From: Whitmania pigra
Taxonomy: Eukaryota; Annelida; Clitellata; Hirudinida; Haemopidae
Length of the DNA stretch: 64,000 nucleotides
Direction: 5' to 3'
Assembly (NCBI GenBank): GCA_021613335.1
Contig: JAJTWR010000067.1
Span: 1,127,501-1,191,500, forward strand
Below the pieces are notes generated by a model that worked only from the letters and a program-made list of their open reading frames with translations, was not told where the DNA came from and did not search any database. A program made the translations under genes and the position numbers. Below are positions 35,533-55,839 of the stretch, piece after piece. How positions within the stretch are numbered: the stretch's first letter is position 1; each line of letters starts with the position of its first letter.

Positions 35533-36991
35533 AAAATTGATGGAGAAATTGACTGGAAAATCATATTATGTATATCTTGAGCTGCTATTTCATTTCCAAT
35601 ATTGTTTATTGTAAGCCAAAGTATTTGCTTGAATGTTTCTGTTCTAGTGTCGACATTTAATCACAAATTGACACAATATTGTTTGAGATTTCTATGCCAT
35701 CAATTCCTACATTGTCATTATATAACTTCATCATCATCCAATTACCTGTATCCTACCGTTCATTGCTTATTAGAAACTGCAAAACAATTCGTATGCAATC
35801 ACTTTTGTCCGATTATAATATTATAACGATACGTCCTTATAATTGGTTTTCCATGTTTATTTTTTTGGGTCGACTGCTGTACTCCTTTTCTTTTCGATTG
35901 ATCAATCGAAAGATCGCCATGACAATGGGAATGACATCGCATCGTCTCCGTGCAAGTATTTCCATCTTGTCGTGAACTGTCTGTTGTTTTTGAAATTATC
36001 CATCATTTTCATTTGATTTTGCTGGCAATTCCTTATAATTTAATATGTCATGTGTCATTCTTTGTCGTTGTTATTATTATTATTATTGTTGTTGTTAATA
36101 TTGTGTTATTGATATTATATTTTTATAGTTACAATGATTACTTGTCCTTGTAGTTATTATTGCAATTGTAAAGACATCTGAATCCATTGATAATTTATTT
36201 CATGTTCCCATTTAATAGTTCACAAGTTCAGCCAAATAAAGTTTCATTGAGTTTACATAAGACGATGCTGACGTATTCGGCGGTTAGCTGCTGGGGTGTG
36301 TGTGTGTATATTATTAATGTCCATTTCATGACTAAATGATTAGGATGGATTGGCTGCTGGGTCAGTCTGGGCTTTATGTCCTGAGCTGCATAAAACTCAA
36401 TGTCAACTTAAAATTTGTGTGATTAAATACATGAGTTAGTTCCATTTATTAATTGCTTCCTGATGCTGTTGATTGGCATTTTGATAAAAGTGGCAGAAGC
36501 TTCATTCGTTTTGGAGTTGATTCTTCATTAGTTCATGACGCATGTCGCGTTCCAGTAACCGTGGTAACATGATTTGAATCTCAAAACAAATTTTCGACCG
36601 TTATTGAATCCCGGTTAGCTCTAAAGTCGTTGTCGAGGAACCAAAGAGTTTATCGAACGTCGATTGCTTTATTGGCGAAAACGTTTGCAGCGAAACCGAT
36701 AAGAACCGTGATTTCGGAGGGGAGCCTACCGACGGACTGACGTCGAAGCTTACGCGGCTCTGAAACTACAACCGAAGATCGTAAAAAATTAACTAAACGA
36801 ACGAAAATCGATTAAAATCGTTCTCAAAAAAAGCTTTTCTGATTGTGACCGATTATTACGAACTGATCGGCTAGCGATGGGTGAAAGAAAAGTATGCAAA
36901 TCATTAACAATAACAACAAAATAGAGTTTCATTTAAAAGTGGATATAATTTTGCATCCTCCATTTTCGTTTGGATTTTTTGCGGATTCTCT
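35533..36991. other. Convergent 3' region of PPP1R21 and paramyosin
   Basis: No coding gene is supported; open frames are AT-rich shadows. AATAAA at 36235-36240 (plus) suits PPP1R21, and AATAAA on the minus strand at 36673-36668 suits paramyosin, so the two 3' UTRs may stay about 430 bp apart. Confidence 0.55.
36235..36240 (+). terminator. Polyadenylation signal, PPP1R21
   Basis: AATAAA about 700 bp after the stop codon, on the coding strand. A 700-nt 3' UTR is plausible. Confidence 0.45.
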
Positions 36992-44519
<7,528 letters not shown>

Positions 44520-44573
44520 CTATGAGAATAGGAAATCAATTTGTTAGCACCTGGACATTTTACAAGTCGTGGC

Positions 44574-44950
<377 letters not shown>

Positions 44951-45340
44951 ATATAGATTATTATATATGTATTATTATACAGTTCTCCAGTAAACGTTGA
45001 CTCCAGCACATGAGAAACATTAAACTCATTCTTATCGGCACACTGTAACACCAAGTATTAATATAATTGCCTGATGTTGCTTGAAAGTAACCAATAATAA
45101 AAAATAATAGTAATAATCATAGTATCAATAATAATATTACTAGCGTAATTGTTTCAATAGTCGGTTTAATTAGCTAACTGATAAATAACCAATCAATTAA
45201 AGTCAACTCGCCTTCGATAAAGACTAAGTGATGAATTGTCGTATCCCAAGATATGAAGAGCTTCGAGTAGAACCTTTCCTTTATAACTCCGCTCAAGCGA
45301 ATTCACGCAAGGACCGGCAAAATCGAAACCAGACAACGGA

Positions 45341-45347
45341 ACTGACT
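45341..45347 (-). promoter_or_regulatory. Predicted initiator / transcription start of paramyosin
   Basis: The minus strand reads GTCAGTTCC; the TCAGTT core matches the initiator common in protostomes. Its A (45343) is 33 nt downstream of the first T of the TATA box, the usual spacing. No transcript evidence. Confidence 0.5.
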
Positions 45348-45368
45348 CCTGGAATGCAAACACCTGGC

Positions 45369-45376
45369 CTTATATA
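45369..45376 (-). promoter_or_regulatory. TATA box, paramyosin promoter
   Basis: TATATAAG on the minus strand in a GC-rich setting (GGCAGG upstream, GCCAGG downstream), about 860 bp from the start codon. The distance implies a 5' UTR intron, which would contain the TTA array. Confidence 0.6.
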
Positions 45377-45858
45377 CCTGCCAGATCGTTGCCATTTTTG
45401 GCTGGAAAACGCGTTTCATTCCAGAGTTCGTCGGCGCTTCCCTCTCCAATTTTTCTTCTTCTCCATCGCAATCGTGAACGCTCCCTCACCGGCTTTACTT
45501 TCCGTTCTCTCTCTCTCTTCCAACCCGCGATCCGTCCGTTCGACATCGCCTGGAAAAGTTTACGCCTGATTAGGAGTTCGAGCTCTCGGATAATTGGAAT
45601 GGTTGGAGTTTGTAATTGGATTATTGGCGAGTCTGTCCGTGGTAATTGGTTCAATAGAAAACTCCATACAATCATCGACGACCCCGGTTAATGGCGCTGC
45701 CAAAATGACGCATTCCACTGGCTGACTTTTTAAGGGAACTTCTAGGAAGCGTTCGCGCTGTTTCATCATCTCTCTTCCACCATCTCGTCTCTTTTACCTC
45801 TCATTTTTCTGTCGTTCTCTTTATTTTTGCCTCACCAACCAACCGGTTAGGGTTTGGT

Positions 45859-45868
45859 CTATTTTTAG
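45859..45868. promoter_or_regulatory. MEF2-type muscle enhancer site
   Basis: CTATTTTTAG is a perfect match to the MEF2 consensus YTAWWWWTAR, about 480 bp upstream of the predicted paramyosin TATA box. MEF2 drives muscle genes including paramyosin in insects; use here is inferred. Confidence 0.45.
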
Positions 45869-46701
45869 ATTACGTCGATTCACAGAATGACGGAATGAAA
45901 AAGTCTTGTTTCGAAGCTGCCATTGTTGGTGCTGTGGTGCTGCTATTGTTTCGAGTGGAAGTGCATTCCATGCTTTGCCTCATTGGAGCTTTCTGCTATA
46001 AATCTTTTCCAGCGACAAAGATAAAGAACCAAAATAAAAAATGCTTCAGATTGTATCCGAAACTATCGTTGCAAAATATCGTTCGTCATAAAAATAACAA
46101 TTCAAGAAACATTTAAAAGTTGTGAAGTTAAGGCAAATTCTTAGAACGACTGTAATTAAACATTCCTCATTCGAGCCTTTTCTGTTAGTGGTGCAGAACA
46201 TATAATGTTCATCGCCAGTAAGCATCTGTTTCAGAATGTATTTCTGAACGGAGAAAAAAAATTAATGGAATTTAGAAATATGTTTCGTCATGTTTGACAA
46301 GAGAAATATTTCGTCACTTTTTGTTTTTTTTACCTTTGTCTCTTAACGTTAACGCATTTCTAAAATTTGATTAATAATGCTTTAATTAATATATTTTAAT
46401 TTTGTTATTTTTACTTACACACTTATTTTGAAAATTTATATTAAATTCAAACTGAAATCACAAAACGCGCCCTCGATCAACGGAGACATTTTAGCCAACC
46501 GAAGGCAGGCGTCATTTTCGAATTATTGTCATTAATTTTGAGGATTGGAGCACGGTCTGGGTTTTACGGTTGTTGAAAATATTTAAGATTTGACCAAGTA
46601 GATTTGTTTATTTTATTCGTTTATGTTCATTAATGCGGTTTAAAAATTTGGCTATATCTGATTAGTCTCAAATCTTGGGCAACTTTTTCTTCCCTGTGAA
46701 G

Positions 46702-49700
46702 ATGCCGAACTTTCCAGAAAGCGTCAGAAGAAGGTCTCCGGGTAGACCCAGGGGAAGTAGTCTTGCATCGAGGAAGAGCGCCAATTCAGTTCCTCGATCA
46801 CAGGGCGCGGAGAAGGAATTCGTTGGAACTCCTTGCAAGACGAGATCTCCTGGAAGACCAAGGTCATTTCATAAAACATCTTTTACTTGACTTCTACCAG
46901 CAAATTTGAAATTATCATTTTTTGTGTGTGGAGGTTTATTTAAAAGCAGATCGTAAATCATTGAATTAATTTTGAAATGATTTCAGATCTCCGGGTAGAA
47001 AAGGTCAAATAGCGAAATCGAGTCTGCAGAAGAATTTGGAAGCGGACCTGACATCTGGTGACGGATCTCAGAAATATGGAGAATCAATTGGAATGGTATG
47101 CAGCGAAGTTTCTCGAAAGGCAATTTCTGAGCAGGTGAGATGCTTTATTGTACTGACGATGGCTGCGTTATCGATGTGCGTGTTTAGACTTTGTCTACAA
47201 TTGTGTTTAGTTGACTCCAGTTGCATGTTGTTCATTCGTAGTTCTCTTTGTCGAATGTGCTCTTGCGCTTTGCTCGATGTCGTTGCTTGTAGTGCATTGC
47301 TTTTCTAAATAACATGGTTTCAGATTAACTCAAACCGTAGGATCTCACTTGCATCAGAGATTTATGAAGCCAGCTTTTTAGCGGTGCCATAAACATGCCA
47401 TTCGACGGAATGCCAGCTTTTCGCACCGAGCGAATGTTTTTTTCAATTGGAGAAAACCAATTTTCTGGTGCTTAGGGACTAACTATTGAGCTGTCAGTTC
47501 TTGCGTTAGGAATGTGATTTTAAATTATCTTGAGGAATGATTTTGAGATACGTTTTCAATTTGAAAAAGATAAAAAATTTTAGGCGTTTATTTATATGAG
47601 GACTGCTTGAGGGACATTGCCAGTTTAGGAACTTTTTGAGCCAGGGTGAGCCCTGAGCACAGAAATATATGCCCGGACAAGACTAAGATGACTGATAATG
47701 CATGCAAGTTCAACGAGACTTCAGTATCTCGTCTGATTGTTTATGATCGTATCGCCCAAGAAGAATAGTTAGTAGGGTCCACGATATGTTATTGATGAAA
47801 GAAGATTGGAGTGCTGGAAACATTTTGTCTGACGCCAGCTTAATGAAAAGCATTGCGAAGAATGACGAGACCACGCGTTGGTAATTATAAGGAAAGTAAA
47901 CGAATGAAGGATTTCATTATTTGTCATTGTTCTCAAACGTTGCTGGCCTATCACAAGATATGACAAAGTTATAGAATTGAAAACGAAACATCGCCAGCTT
48001 CATTTTGTCAGTTAATAACATTCGTTTGGGTACATTTCTTGATCATTTTAGCTCATCATTTTTATGATTTACAAGACATAACCTAATCTAACCCTAACAG
48101 TTAGTATTACTTATTGTAATTATTATAAATTATTAATCAGCTTCAAGAAGGAATGATCATGACGAAGAGAACAGTGAGCGTCGACAGCATTCCTGCCAAT
48201 AACAACAGCAACATTCCCATCGCTACCCTTTCTAGCAACATCAACTTCCAAAATTTTATGAACGTTTCTGTATCTGAAAGGAAAGCGGTCTTCGCTTCTG
48301 ATTCTCATCAGGGTAGTTTGGGCGCCACCTATCAGACCAGTAACGTTACGGGAGAGCGGGATATGCCAAAAGATCGCAAGATACTCCTTTACAAAGACTC
48401 AGTCATGGTATTTCTCCAGAAGACTTTCTCATTTATTGAGGTGTTCGTACTCATCTCCGTCTTTCTCCTCCTCTCATCTTACCTGTCTTTCCAGGTTCGA
48501 TTCGATTATGTTCGATTGTTCTTTTGAAGAATTGCGTTTTTATTGTTTTGTTTTTATTATTATTATTATGCTCATGCAAGGTTGCATTCCAAGCTTAATT
48601 GAAGCTAAATAGTAATGCGTGTGTGCTAAGTCAATTTGTTTATGCCCTGTCTATACTCTTCAAAATATTTATTGTATGCTAATCATAGGTTTTACAAATT
48701 ATGCGTCGTTATCCATTTGAGATTAATTCAAAAGCGCTTATAAAATTTTACAACACATTTTTTCATTCTAACGTGGGGTATTTTAACCAATTCGATGTTA
48801 GTTGCAAAGTATTTTAGTATTTTAATAATATACTTATAATGTTATATTATTGTTATTATTATTATATTTATTATTAATGGACGCAATAATTTTGGAAATA
48901 CAAATAATTTTAGTGATGACAGGAGATACTTTCCTAATTTTCATGATAATTTTAATTGATGATGGTTGTTATTATGTTGACGACGAGGACGTATAGTTTA
49001 TTTAATGTCTAAGGTAAATTAAAAATCTTAATAATTTCCTAATCTAATCTGACAGTCGTGTCCAAACAAGTTTTGGAACTTCTTCGAGCACCTCAACGAA
49101 GCTTTTCAGGACATACTCGTTCCGAACTACAGGCACATAACCGCCATATTCATCTTCTGGGCATTCATCTGCCTTCAGATCTTCATCCACAGCCTCTCCA
49201 TTGGCTACTTCTGGCTGCTCAGGAAAAACGCTCGTTCTGACGAGTCGGCACTTACGCAACGCGTACCGGATTTCGGTCAGGGTAATTGAACTGACTTGGA
49301 TTTTTTATATTTTTTATGATTCTTGGGTGGCTGACTATCTTCCTAAGAGTTATTTAGGTCAACTGGAAAACAACTTATCGAGGCGATATTAACGCATAAG
49401 CTGATTGCAATAATGAGGTTGATTTAGATAACAGTGATGATATTAATTCAATAATAACCTCCTAACATAAATAATATATTATTCTAAGTAACTAATTTAT
49501 AACTAGCCCCAGCAATGTCAATGGAAAGACCTGTCCCAGTGACCTTACGGTCAAGATTCAATTAAGGTCAACTCTATTGCCAGTTATTTCCCACATTAAC
49601 ATTTGACATTATTTTAACTCCTTCAACAGTATCTGGCAACATCAACATAGCGGTGACCACGTCGGTTGCCAGTTTCATCTACTTTTGCTTTCCATCAGTT

Positions 49701-49991
49701 CCACATCTCGTCATCTCCTCCATACATTACATGATTGTCATCTGCCTCATCAAGGTGTTCGTCATCATCGCCATATTGCGCTTCTTCGAGTACATGAACA
49801 TCTCAAAAAGTTAGTAATAACTTTGTATTATGTCGTGTTATTGTTGCTGTTGTTATTAATATTACAATGATAATAAAATAAAATTAATAATAATAATAAT
49901 AATTTTCTGTTATTGTTAATAATAGTAATTATTATTATATTAAAATATTATAAAATATATAAATAAAATAATATTATATTAACAATAAGTC

Positions 49992-50062
<71 letters not shown>

Positions 50063-53000
50063 GTTGTTGTTGTTGTTGTTGTTAATAATATTTACTTTTC
50101 AATCTTGTATTAGCCTCTCCAAAAAACATAACGGAATTAATGTTTAAGAAATCCAAATCGTTAATTTTTTTTTCGATCCATAAATTCTATATATTCTATA
50201 TAGGTCTATAAATTCAAGCCTATCAAACGAAGTTTTAGTGTCTTCTGCCTTTCAGGGCGTTCACCTTGAATGTCCGCCATCTTTTACCTCTACTGCATAT
50301 TTTTAATGGAGGTACACATGAGGAAGCTCCTCGAGACTCCGAATCTCCGGATAATTTTTTTCCAATTTCGCAATTTGGTACATCACTTTATAAGCATAGC
50401 TTCTTCTGTTTTTGATTAATTTGGACAATAAAATTTTGTTGAAAATGTTACACTAGTTTAAATAAATATGCTAATAATTATGTTTTGTTCAATTGTCCAG
50501 AAAATTAATTTTATCAAATGTCAACGGAAAAGTAGTTAACTACTATGCAAGTAGTTAAGGAGTAGTTACTAACTACTTATTTAAAAAGTAGTTAAAAATA
50601 GTTACTAACTACTGTAGTTAACTACTTTTTAAAGTAGTTAAAAATAGTTACTAACTACTGTAGTTAAGTACTTTTTAAGTAGTTAAAGCCCATCACTGTT
50701 TCCATGCATATAAATCTGGAATTTTGGTTCCTTCACAAGTAAGGATTCTGGGTTCAATTGTGGCGATGGACCCCATTGCACTCACTTTCCCAGCCAACAT
50801 CTCTACTAAGGCGTTATGTCTCACATGGCAGTACTGTGACAGCGGTGTATGATATGCCCCGACAACTCATTAACTCGGCAACCGGTGCCGCAGATGGTGC
50901 TGGTAAATGACTTGTATCTTGATTCTCGCAGTCTGTTTTGAAGGACTACGGCTCTAAATCTTAAACATTTCAGCCATTCTGTCAACTCCGTCAGTTAGCC
51001 ACTCGCTTAGTCCAGCTGCATTGGGGAAGAACCTAAGTCCATATCCGTCTAATGTTTTATACAGTGATAACTGACAACATCTAACTCTCTCGGTTATCGT
51101 GTTTGTCCTCGGTGTGCAGTACGCTTCAAACTTCTTGACCACTTCTTCCAAAGTATTAGCATCAGAGTTGCTGTCGAACTTGTATGCAACAAACATTGGA
51201 AGAGCTTCCGAAGTCGTCAGATGTATCCTGAACATCTGTATGAATGTTTTGTTTTTTTTTGGCTTAATTTAGGACTTATGAAATCCGATGAGTTCTTATA
51301 CTTTGAATCCATCTCAGAAGTTGAAAGATTCCAAGGCTTCCTAATCGGACTGGGCATGTAGGAATGCATTTGGAGTATCTTTTGGTAATTTCAACCAACG
51401 TCGAGTTGCTTTTCTGATGGCGACATCAGCAGCATTCAAAGATTTGAGGCTGATCTTTTCTGAGTTCTGATTATGTAAAGCCGCTGAGCTTCAAAGGGGC
51501 ACGTGAAATGGAATGTAAGTCGTTTTGAATTTTGTCTGCTATTGTTGAATATTGTAATCTGGCTCCAATTTCAACATCCAGGTATTTGTAAGTTTCAAAA
51601 ATATTTAAAGCTTTGATCTCCCCTCAAGCTGAGATAAGGCTCCGGATTGACAATCCATAATCTCCATGCAATGTCAATTTCAGCGCTCATGGATGCGCCT
51701 TCTTTGGGTTTGTCAACAAACTCCTTTTTTCCATTGCTCCTTCAACTTGCACCAATAGCATTCCAACGTCAGTTGTAGACATCAACAGGTCATCCTCAAA
51801 TGCAATGTACAATTGCATTAACTTTTGGATGAGGCATCTCCTTATTCCGATTGATTTTTACAAGCTTTTCCAAAGGAATCACATTATAATTTATGAACTA
51901 CAAATCTATATGAAAGGTATTTTTAGTCGATAGTTTAGTAAATAATATTTTTATCATGGGTAGAAGGAGTGTACTAAGAGCTAAAGAGAAAGGAAAAATT
52001 CTGGCCTTCAAAACAGCAATATTTTTGCATAGAAAAATTGCCAAGCAATTAAATACAAGTGAATTTGTTGTTTCTAGATTTTACAATGCTATGGAACAAA
52101 ATATGTCAGATCTCAAAAACTTCGACAAAAGATGCGAAGAAAACTCTTTCGTGAAGCTTCTAAAGAAAATCCTTCTTTAAATTATCCAGAATTATCCAGC
52201 TTATGACAAGCTTGAAATTAAATGTCTGTAAGACAGTCTGCAATTATTTAAATAACAGTGGGAAATTTATATATGACAGACGTTTGAAGGTTCTGCATCT
52301 CAAAGAAGGTCGCAGAAGGGTGCATATGGAATGGGCTAATAATGTGGTTGACTTCAAATGGGGGTGGGACTAAACAATATTTTCTTGATGAGATAAAATT
52401 TAACCTGGATGGACCAGATGACTGCCAATATTATTGGCACCACTCAATTATGGAAACGAAGACCTACTTTGGTAGACAACAAGGAGGAGGCTCAGTCATG
52501 ATCTGGAGAGCAATTTTGTCAAATGGTTCAATGTCCTTGGCATTCTTAAAGGAAAGACAAAAATCTCACAATTATGTTGAGACGTTAAATAAGTTTCTGC
52601 TACCTTTTGCCAATAATAGTGTTGGCTATAACTTTGTATTTCAGCAGGATAATGTCTCTATACATGTCTCCAAGAGAATGTTTTTCCAGGAAAGGAAAAT
52701 CGGCACCCCGTAATAACAGCCCGGCGACAAAATAGCCCCGTCAAAACAGCCGGCGTCAAAATAGCCCAAGACAAAATAGCCCCGACAAAACAGCCCGTCA
52801 AAACAGCCCCGTCAAAATAGCCCGGTGACAAAATAGCCCCGACAAAACAGCCCCGTTAATATAGCCCAGGACAAAATAATAATTATTATTATTATTAATT
52901 ATATTATTATTGTTATTTATTATATTATTATCACCACATTATTCAATTATAATAATTCAATTATTGTTGTTATTAATCTTATTAATAATTGAACATCCCT

Positions 53001-55179
53001 ACATGTTCTTAAGCATTTCTCACTAACCATTAATGACTCAAATAACGAATTGTCGTTGCAAAGGTACTGGAGTTTTATTGGAGTCGAGAAATTTCGTAAT
53101 GGTCAGGTTTGGCATCATCGCTTCCATGTTAATGGCCTTGACCTATGGTTGGTGCTCCATCATCAGTGACTATCCGAACCACACTGCCATCATGCTTGTC
53201 GCCTCCCAATGCTTGTATCTCATGAGCTTCATGAGCATCAAGGTGGGCAGGGTTACTTCGCTTTGGTTCATTAGCTTTTATTTTGTTCAGTTTAAGTTAG
53301 ATTTTTAGTTGCACAGGCTCGGTCGGGCATTCCAAGCTTTAACCTTCATTAATCAAAGATTTTAATTTAAAATACTTGTCTGGCAAGAGCCATCTCGCAC
53401 AACCCTATCCCTATCCGTAACCTAACATCCTGGAAACATACCCTGGAAATCCATGTAGAAATGACAAAATTTTCTCAGTCAGTTGGCCTTTGCCTGTCAT
53501 CTTTCTGGGTAGCATTAATTCTAGAGCTTCAGAAGGTAGTAAGATCGACCCGCATTTCAATTTCAGGCCAATTGCCCTGACACCAAGTCCATCCTGCTGC
53601 CGAAGTTGAGTGCTTCGAATTTCTCGTTTCTCTTTGAAACACTCGTCTGGCTGCCTTTCGGAATAAACACGAGTCTCCGGTACCGTTACAAGTGTCAGAT
53701 GTACCTCGAACCCCTTTACATGGTGTCCTTCTTCATCATCCAGCGTTAGTGGTAGTGGTGGTGGTGATTATGATGATGATTATGGTTAAAATGGCGATGA
53801 CGACGACGATGATGATTGGCTATGGTGTCGATGATGGCGGTGGTGGTAATGCTTGGAGCTAGGAAGTGTGCAGTGATTGTAAGGTGGAACTGGTTTCACC
53901 TGGAGTTCCACTGTTTTGGTGGCATTCATTTTCATCAATATTTTGACCATGTTATGTAATGGTTTATTAAATAATGTCATTTAACAGTTTATTAAATAAT
54001 GTTATGCAATGGCTTATTATTACTTTTTCTAGTAACGACAATGTGTTATGGTGTTGAAATAATCTCTGACAAATTGGTAATTGTGATTTGAGTTCTCATT
54101 ATTATCATTATTATTATTGTTGTTACAACCATTGACAGTCTTTCTGAACTTAGTCTTCATCAGCGCCAACTTGCACAGTGCCAGGTCCCCAAAATCGAGT
54201 AAGTCCTGTCGTTCTTTTTTTTCACGAATTGTAATCACAATTATAATTACAATTATAAATACAATTATAATCATAATTACAATTACAAGTATAATCGTAA
54301 ATACAATTATAATCATAATTGTAATTATAACAACTCTTGTTGTACAACTTGATAATCATCATGATGATGATGAGGATGATGATGATGACAAGGATCATTA
54401 TCTTGACGGCTGCTAATTATGTTATGTATTCATCAGGTAAAAGAAAACTGCTGGATGTTACAGGCATGGCTAGCGAGTTCATCATCATCCTCATGTGGTT
54501 CGCATCTATGGGTAAGATAATAATAATAATAATAAAATAAGTAATTTTGATTGGCTAAATTATAAACAACTACCTTTAGCTACCGATAGCTCACATGTGC
54601 GCAACTGCCATGTGAGCAACCGCCATTTGAGCAACAGTCTGGTCACCGGTTGATCAGCGCCCTAGTTACAATCGGTTGTTTATTATTGGATTAGTAGAAC
54701 CAACACTTGCATTTTTTAAGCTTATGGTAGTTGATAAGAAGTCATAAGAAGGTTAACTGGGTTTTTTAGCATTTGTAATTGTATATTTTGATTTATTATT
54801 TTATAAAAAAAATTTGCTCTGCAACGTTCTAATGATGACGCAGTATGCTTAATCTCCAAAGAGTCAGTTACGAAAAAATAAATTTGTTGATTCCTCCATC
54901 TCCAACGATGCGTCTCGACAAGCTGTGAAATATTAATTAAATGAATAAAAATGTAAAAGTAACTTAATTAGCTTTTAAATCCCACCTAATTTTAGTAAAA
55001 CATGATGCCATTGGTTTACAGGTTTACAGTCAACGTTCCCGATTATCACAGGTGCCTTCATCATCGTGCTCATCATCAGGTGCCCATACGCCTTCTTCTC
55101 ACCTGACAAGGACGAAACCACAAGTTACGTCGCCAACGATGTGGCAGAAGGCGACCTTCTCAGTTTGGGAACATATTAA
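46702..55179 (+). CDS. Lamin-B-receptor-like multi-pass membrane protein, sterol reductase motifs lost
   Basis: Ten exons join in phase: 46702-46862, 46987-47134, 48141-48494, 49056-49281, 49630-49809, 53064-53242, 53567-53744, 54139-54198, 54437-54511 and 55022-55179, giving 572 aa (human LBR 615). The N-terminal about 200 residues are hydrophilic and basic with SPGRPR repeats, as in the Arg/Ser region of LBR; no Tudor domain precedes them. About eight to ten hydrophobic segments follow, and their order and spacing fit the ERG4/ERG24 family: IFIFWAFICLQIF resembles LBR's LLWFLIQVLFY, TLVWLPF resembles DLVWVPF, and LVFISANLHSARSPKSS resembles the FRGANSQKNAFRKNPSD loop. Where sterol C14-reductases have GRELNPR and RHPNYLGD, this protein has neither, and the C-terminal Tyr/Trp-rich cofactor end is replaced by a short acidic tail. 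I infer a nuclear-envelope or ER scaffold without reductase activity. The family call rests on recalled sequences and is moderately sure; the gene model is firm. Confidence 0.65.
49990..50090. repeat. (TTA)n(TTG)n compound microsatellite
   Basis: About 70 bp of TTA followed by about 20 bp of TTG. Confidence 0.93.
50520..50698 (-). mobile_element. hAT-type element terminus (subterminal GTAGTTA repeats)
   Basis: Read on the minus strand it begins CAGTGATGGGC, a typical hAT terminal sequence, followed by multiple direct and inverted copies of AGTAGTTA/TAACTACT separated by A/T runs. No matching second terminus was found, so it is probably truncated. Confidence 0.5.
50954..51235 (-). pseudogene. 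Retrotransposon gag-like fragment
   Basis: A 93-codon frame contains VVKKFEAYCTPRTNTITER, the FE-YC-PR-N-ER pattern seen in gag of Ty3/Gypsy-type elements. There is no protease, RT or LTR in continuity, so it is a fragment. Confidence 0.55.
51290..51860 (-). pseudogene. Non-LTR retrotransposon reverse transcriptase fragment
   Basis: Minus-strand frames, broken by stops, read LYIAFEDDLLMSTTDVGMLL, then LLTNPKKAHP, then YKYLDVEIGARLQ. These follow the order of the RT catalytic [YF]xDD loop, the NP-K-C strand and the KYLG thumb motif of non-LTR elements (R2-like or similar). The first catalytic-loop residues are diverged and several stops are present. Confidence 0.6.
51956..52720 (+). pseudogene. 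Tc1/mariner transposase relic
   Basis: The first frame (51956-52180) starts MGRRSVLRAKEKGKILAF and has the helix-turn-helix N-terminus of Tc1/Tc3-type transposases (REIAKxL-like KIAKQLNTSEFVVSRF). After stops, a second frame (about 52342-52713) carries the catalytic region: FLDEIKFNLDGPDD (first Asp) and FQQDNVSIHVSK (second Asp), with the WGA-like MIWRAI between. The third acidic residue is not reached. Frameshifts and stops mean it is dead. Confidence 0.8.
52708..52880. repeat. Minisatellite of about 13-15-bp AAAATAGCCCCG units
   Basis: About eleven imperfect tandem units of the type ACAAAATAGCCCCG or TCAAAACAGCCCCG, much GC-richer than the flanks, abutting the 3' end of the Tc1 relic. Confidence 0.9.
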
Positions 55180-55839
55180 TAGAAAATTCATGGTGAATTC
55201 ATTTCAGTGAATTGGTATGAATGGAGGAGTTGAGACCTCCGTGATTGTACTGCCTTGTCTGTTAATTTAATAATTCAGTTTGTTAGACCAGTTCTTGCTC
55301 TCGTTGTGAATCTCTTTTTCATTTCCTGTTACATCCAGTTGATGTCGTTGTTGTTGTTGCCGTTGCCGTTCTTGTGTTTCTCAAGTTGAGACGACTGCGG
55401 ATAGTTTACGTTCAGATAAAAGCGTTCGATGTAACTAACATTCATGTTTGTCGTTTGAGGCTGCATTTTGTAAGCCCATTGGAAATTTTTTGGAGTTGGG
55501 AAATGGTTCCTCAAATTAATGTTAAAAAAATTGTAAAATTGAATTGTATGTTTGGGAGGAGCTCTCAGTGTTTGGTAGGGTGGGGGGTTGCACTCTCGAA
55601 GGAGGTGGCTGCCGCTGACTTACACAGCATTTAAAATGCCTTGGTGCTGACAAAACATTGAAACTCGTTTAAAATATTTTTCAAATTTATGACATATTTT
55701 TTTATGTTACAGTCCGGCGACTGTGTACTACGGCTAGCCTATTTTGATTGTTTACAGTCTAAATTACCAGTCGATAATAGCATGGCGAGTGTTTAAGTGA
55801 ATCGAGTGGTCGTACCAATTTTTACCTATCATCGGTGCA
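55180..55839. other. Spacer between the LBR-like gene and MBTPS1
   Basis: Same-strand neighbours 660 bp apart. It must hold the LBR-like 3' UTR and the MBTPS1 promoter. A GTTTACAG acceptor-like site at about 55750-55757 lies upstream of the MBTPS1 ATG. No gene or repeat is seen. Confidence 0.5.

Larger units (their letters stand above)
49810..53063. other. Intron 5 of the LBR-like gene, a nested transposon graveyard
   Basis: 3.25 kb containing, in order, a TTA/TTG microsatellite, a hAT-type terminus, a gag-like fragment, a reverse transcriptase fragment, a Tc1/mariner relic and a minisatellite, each listed separately. Confidence 0.7.
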
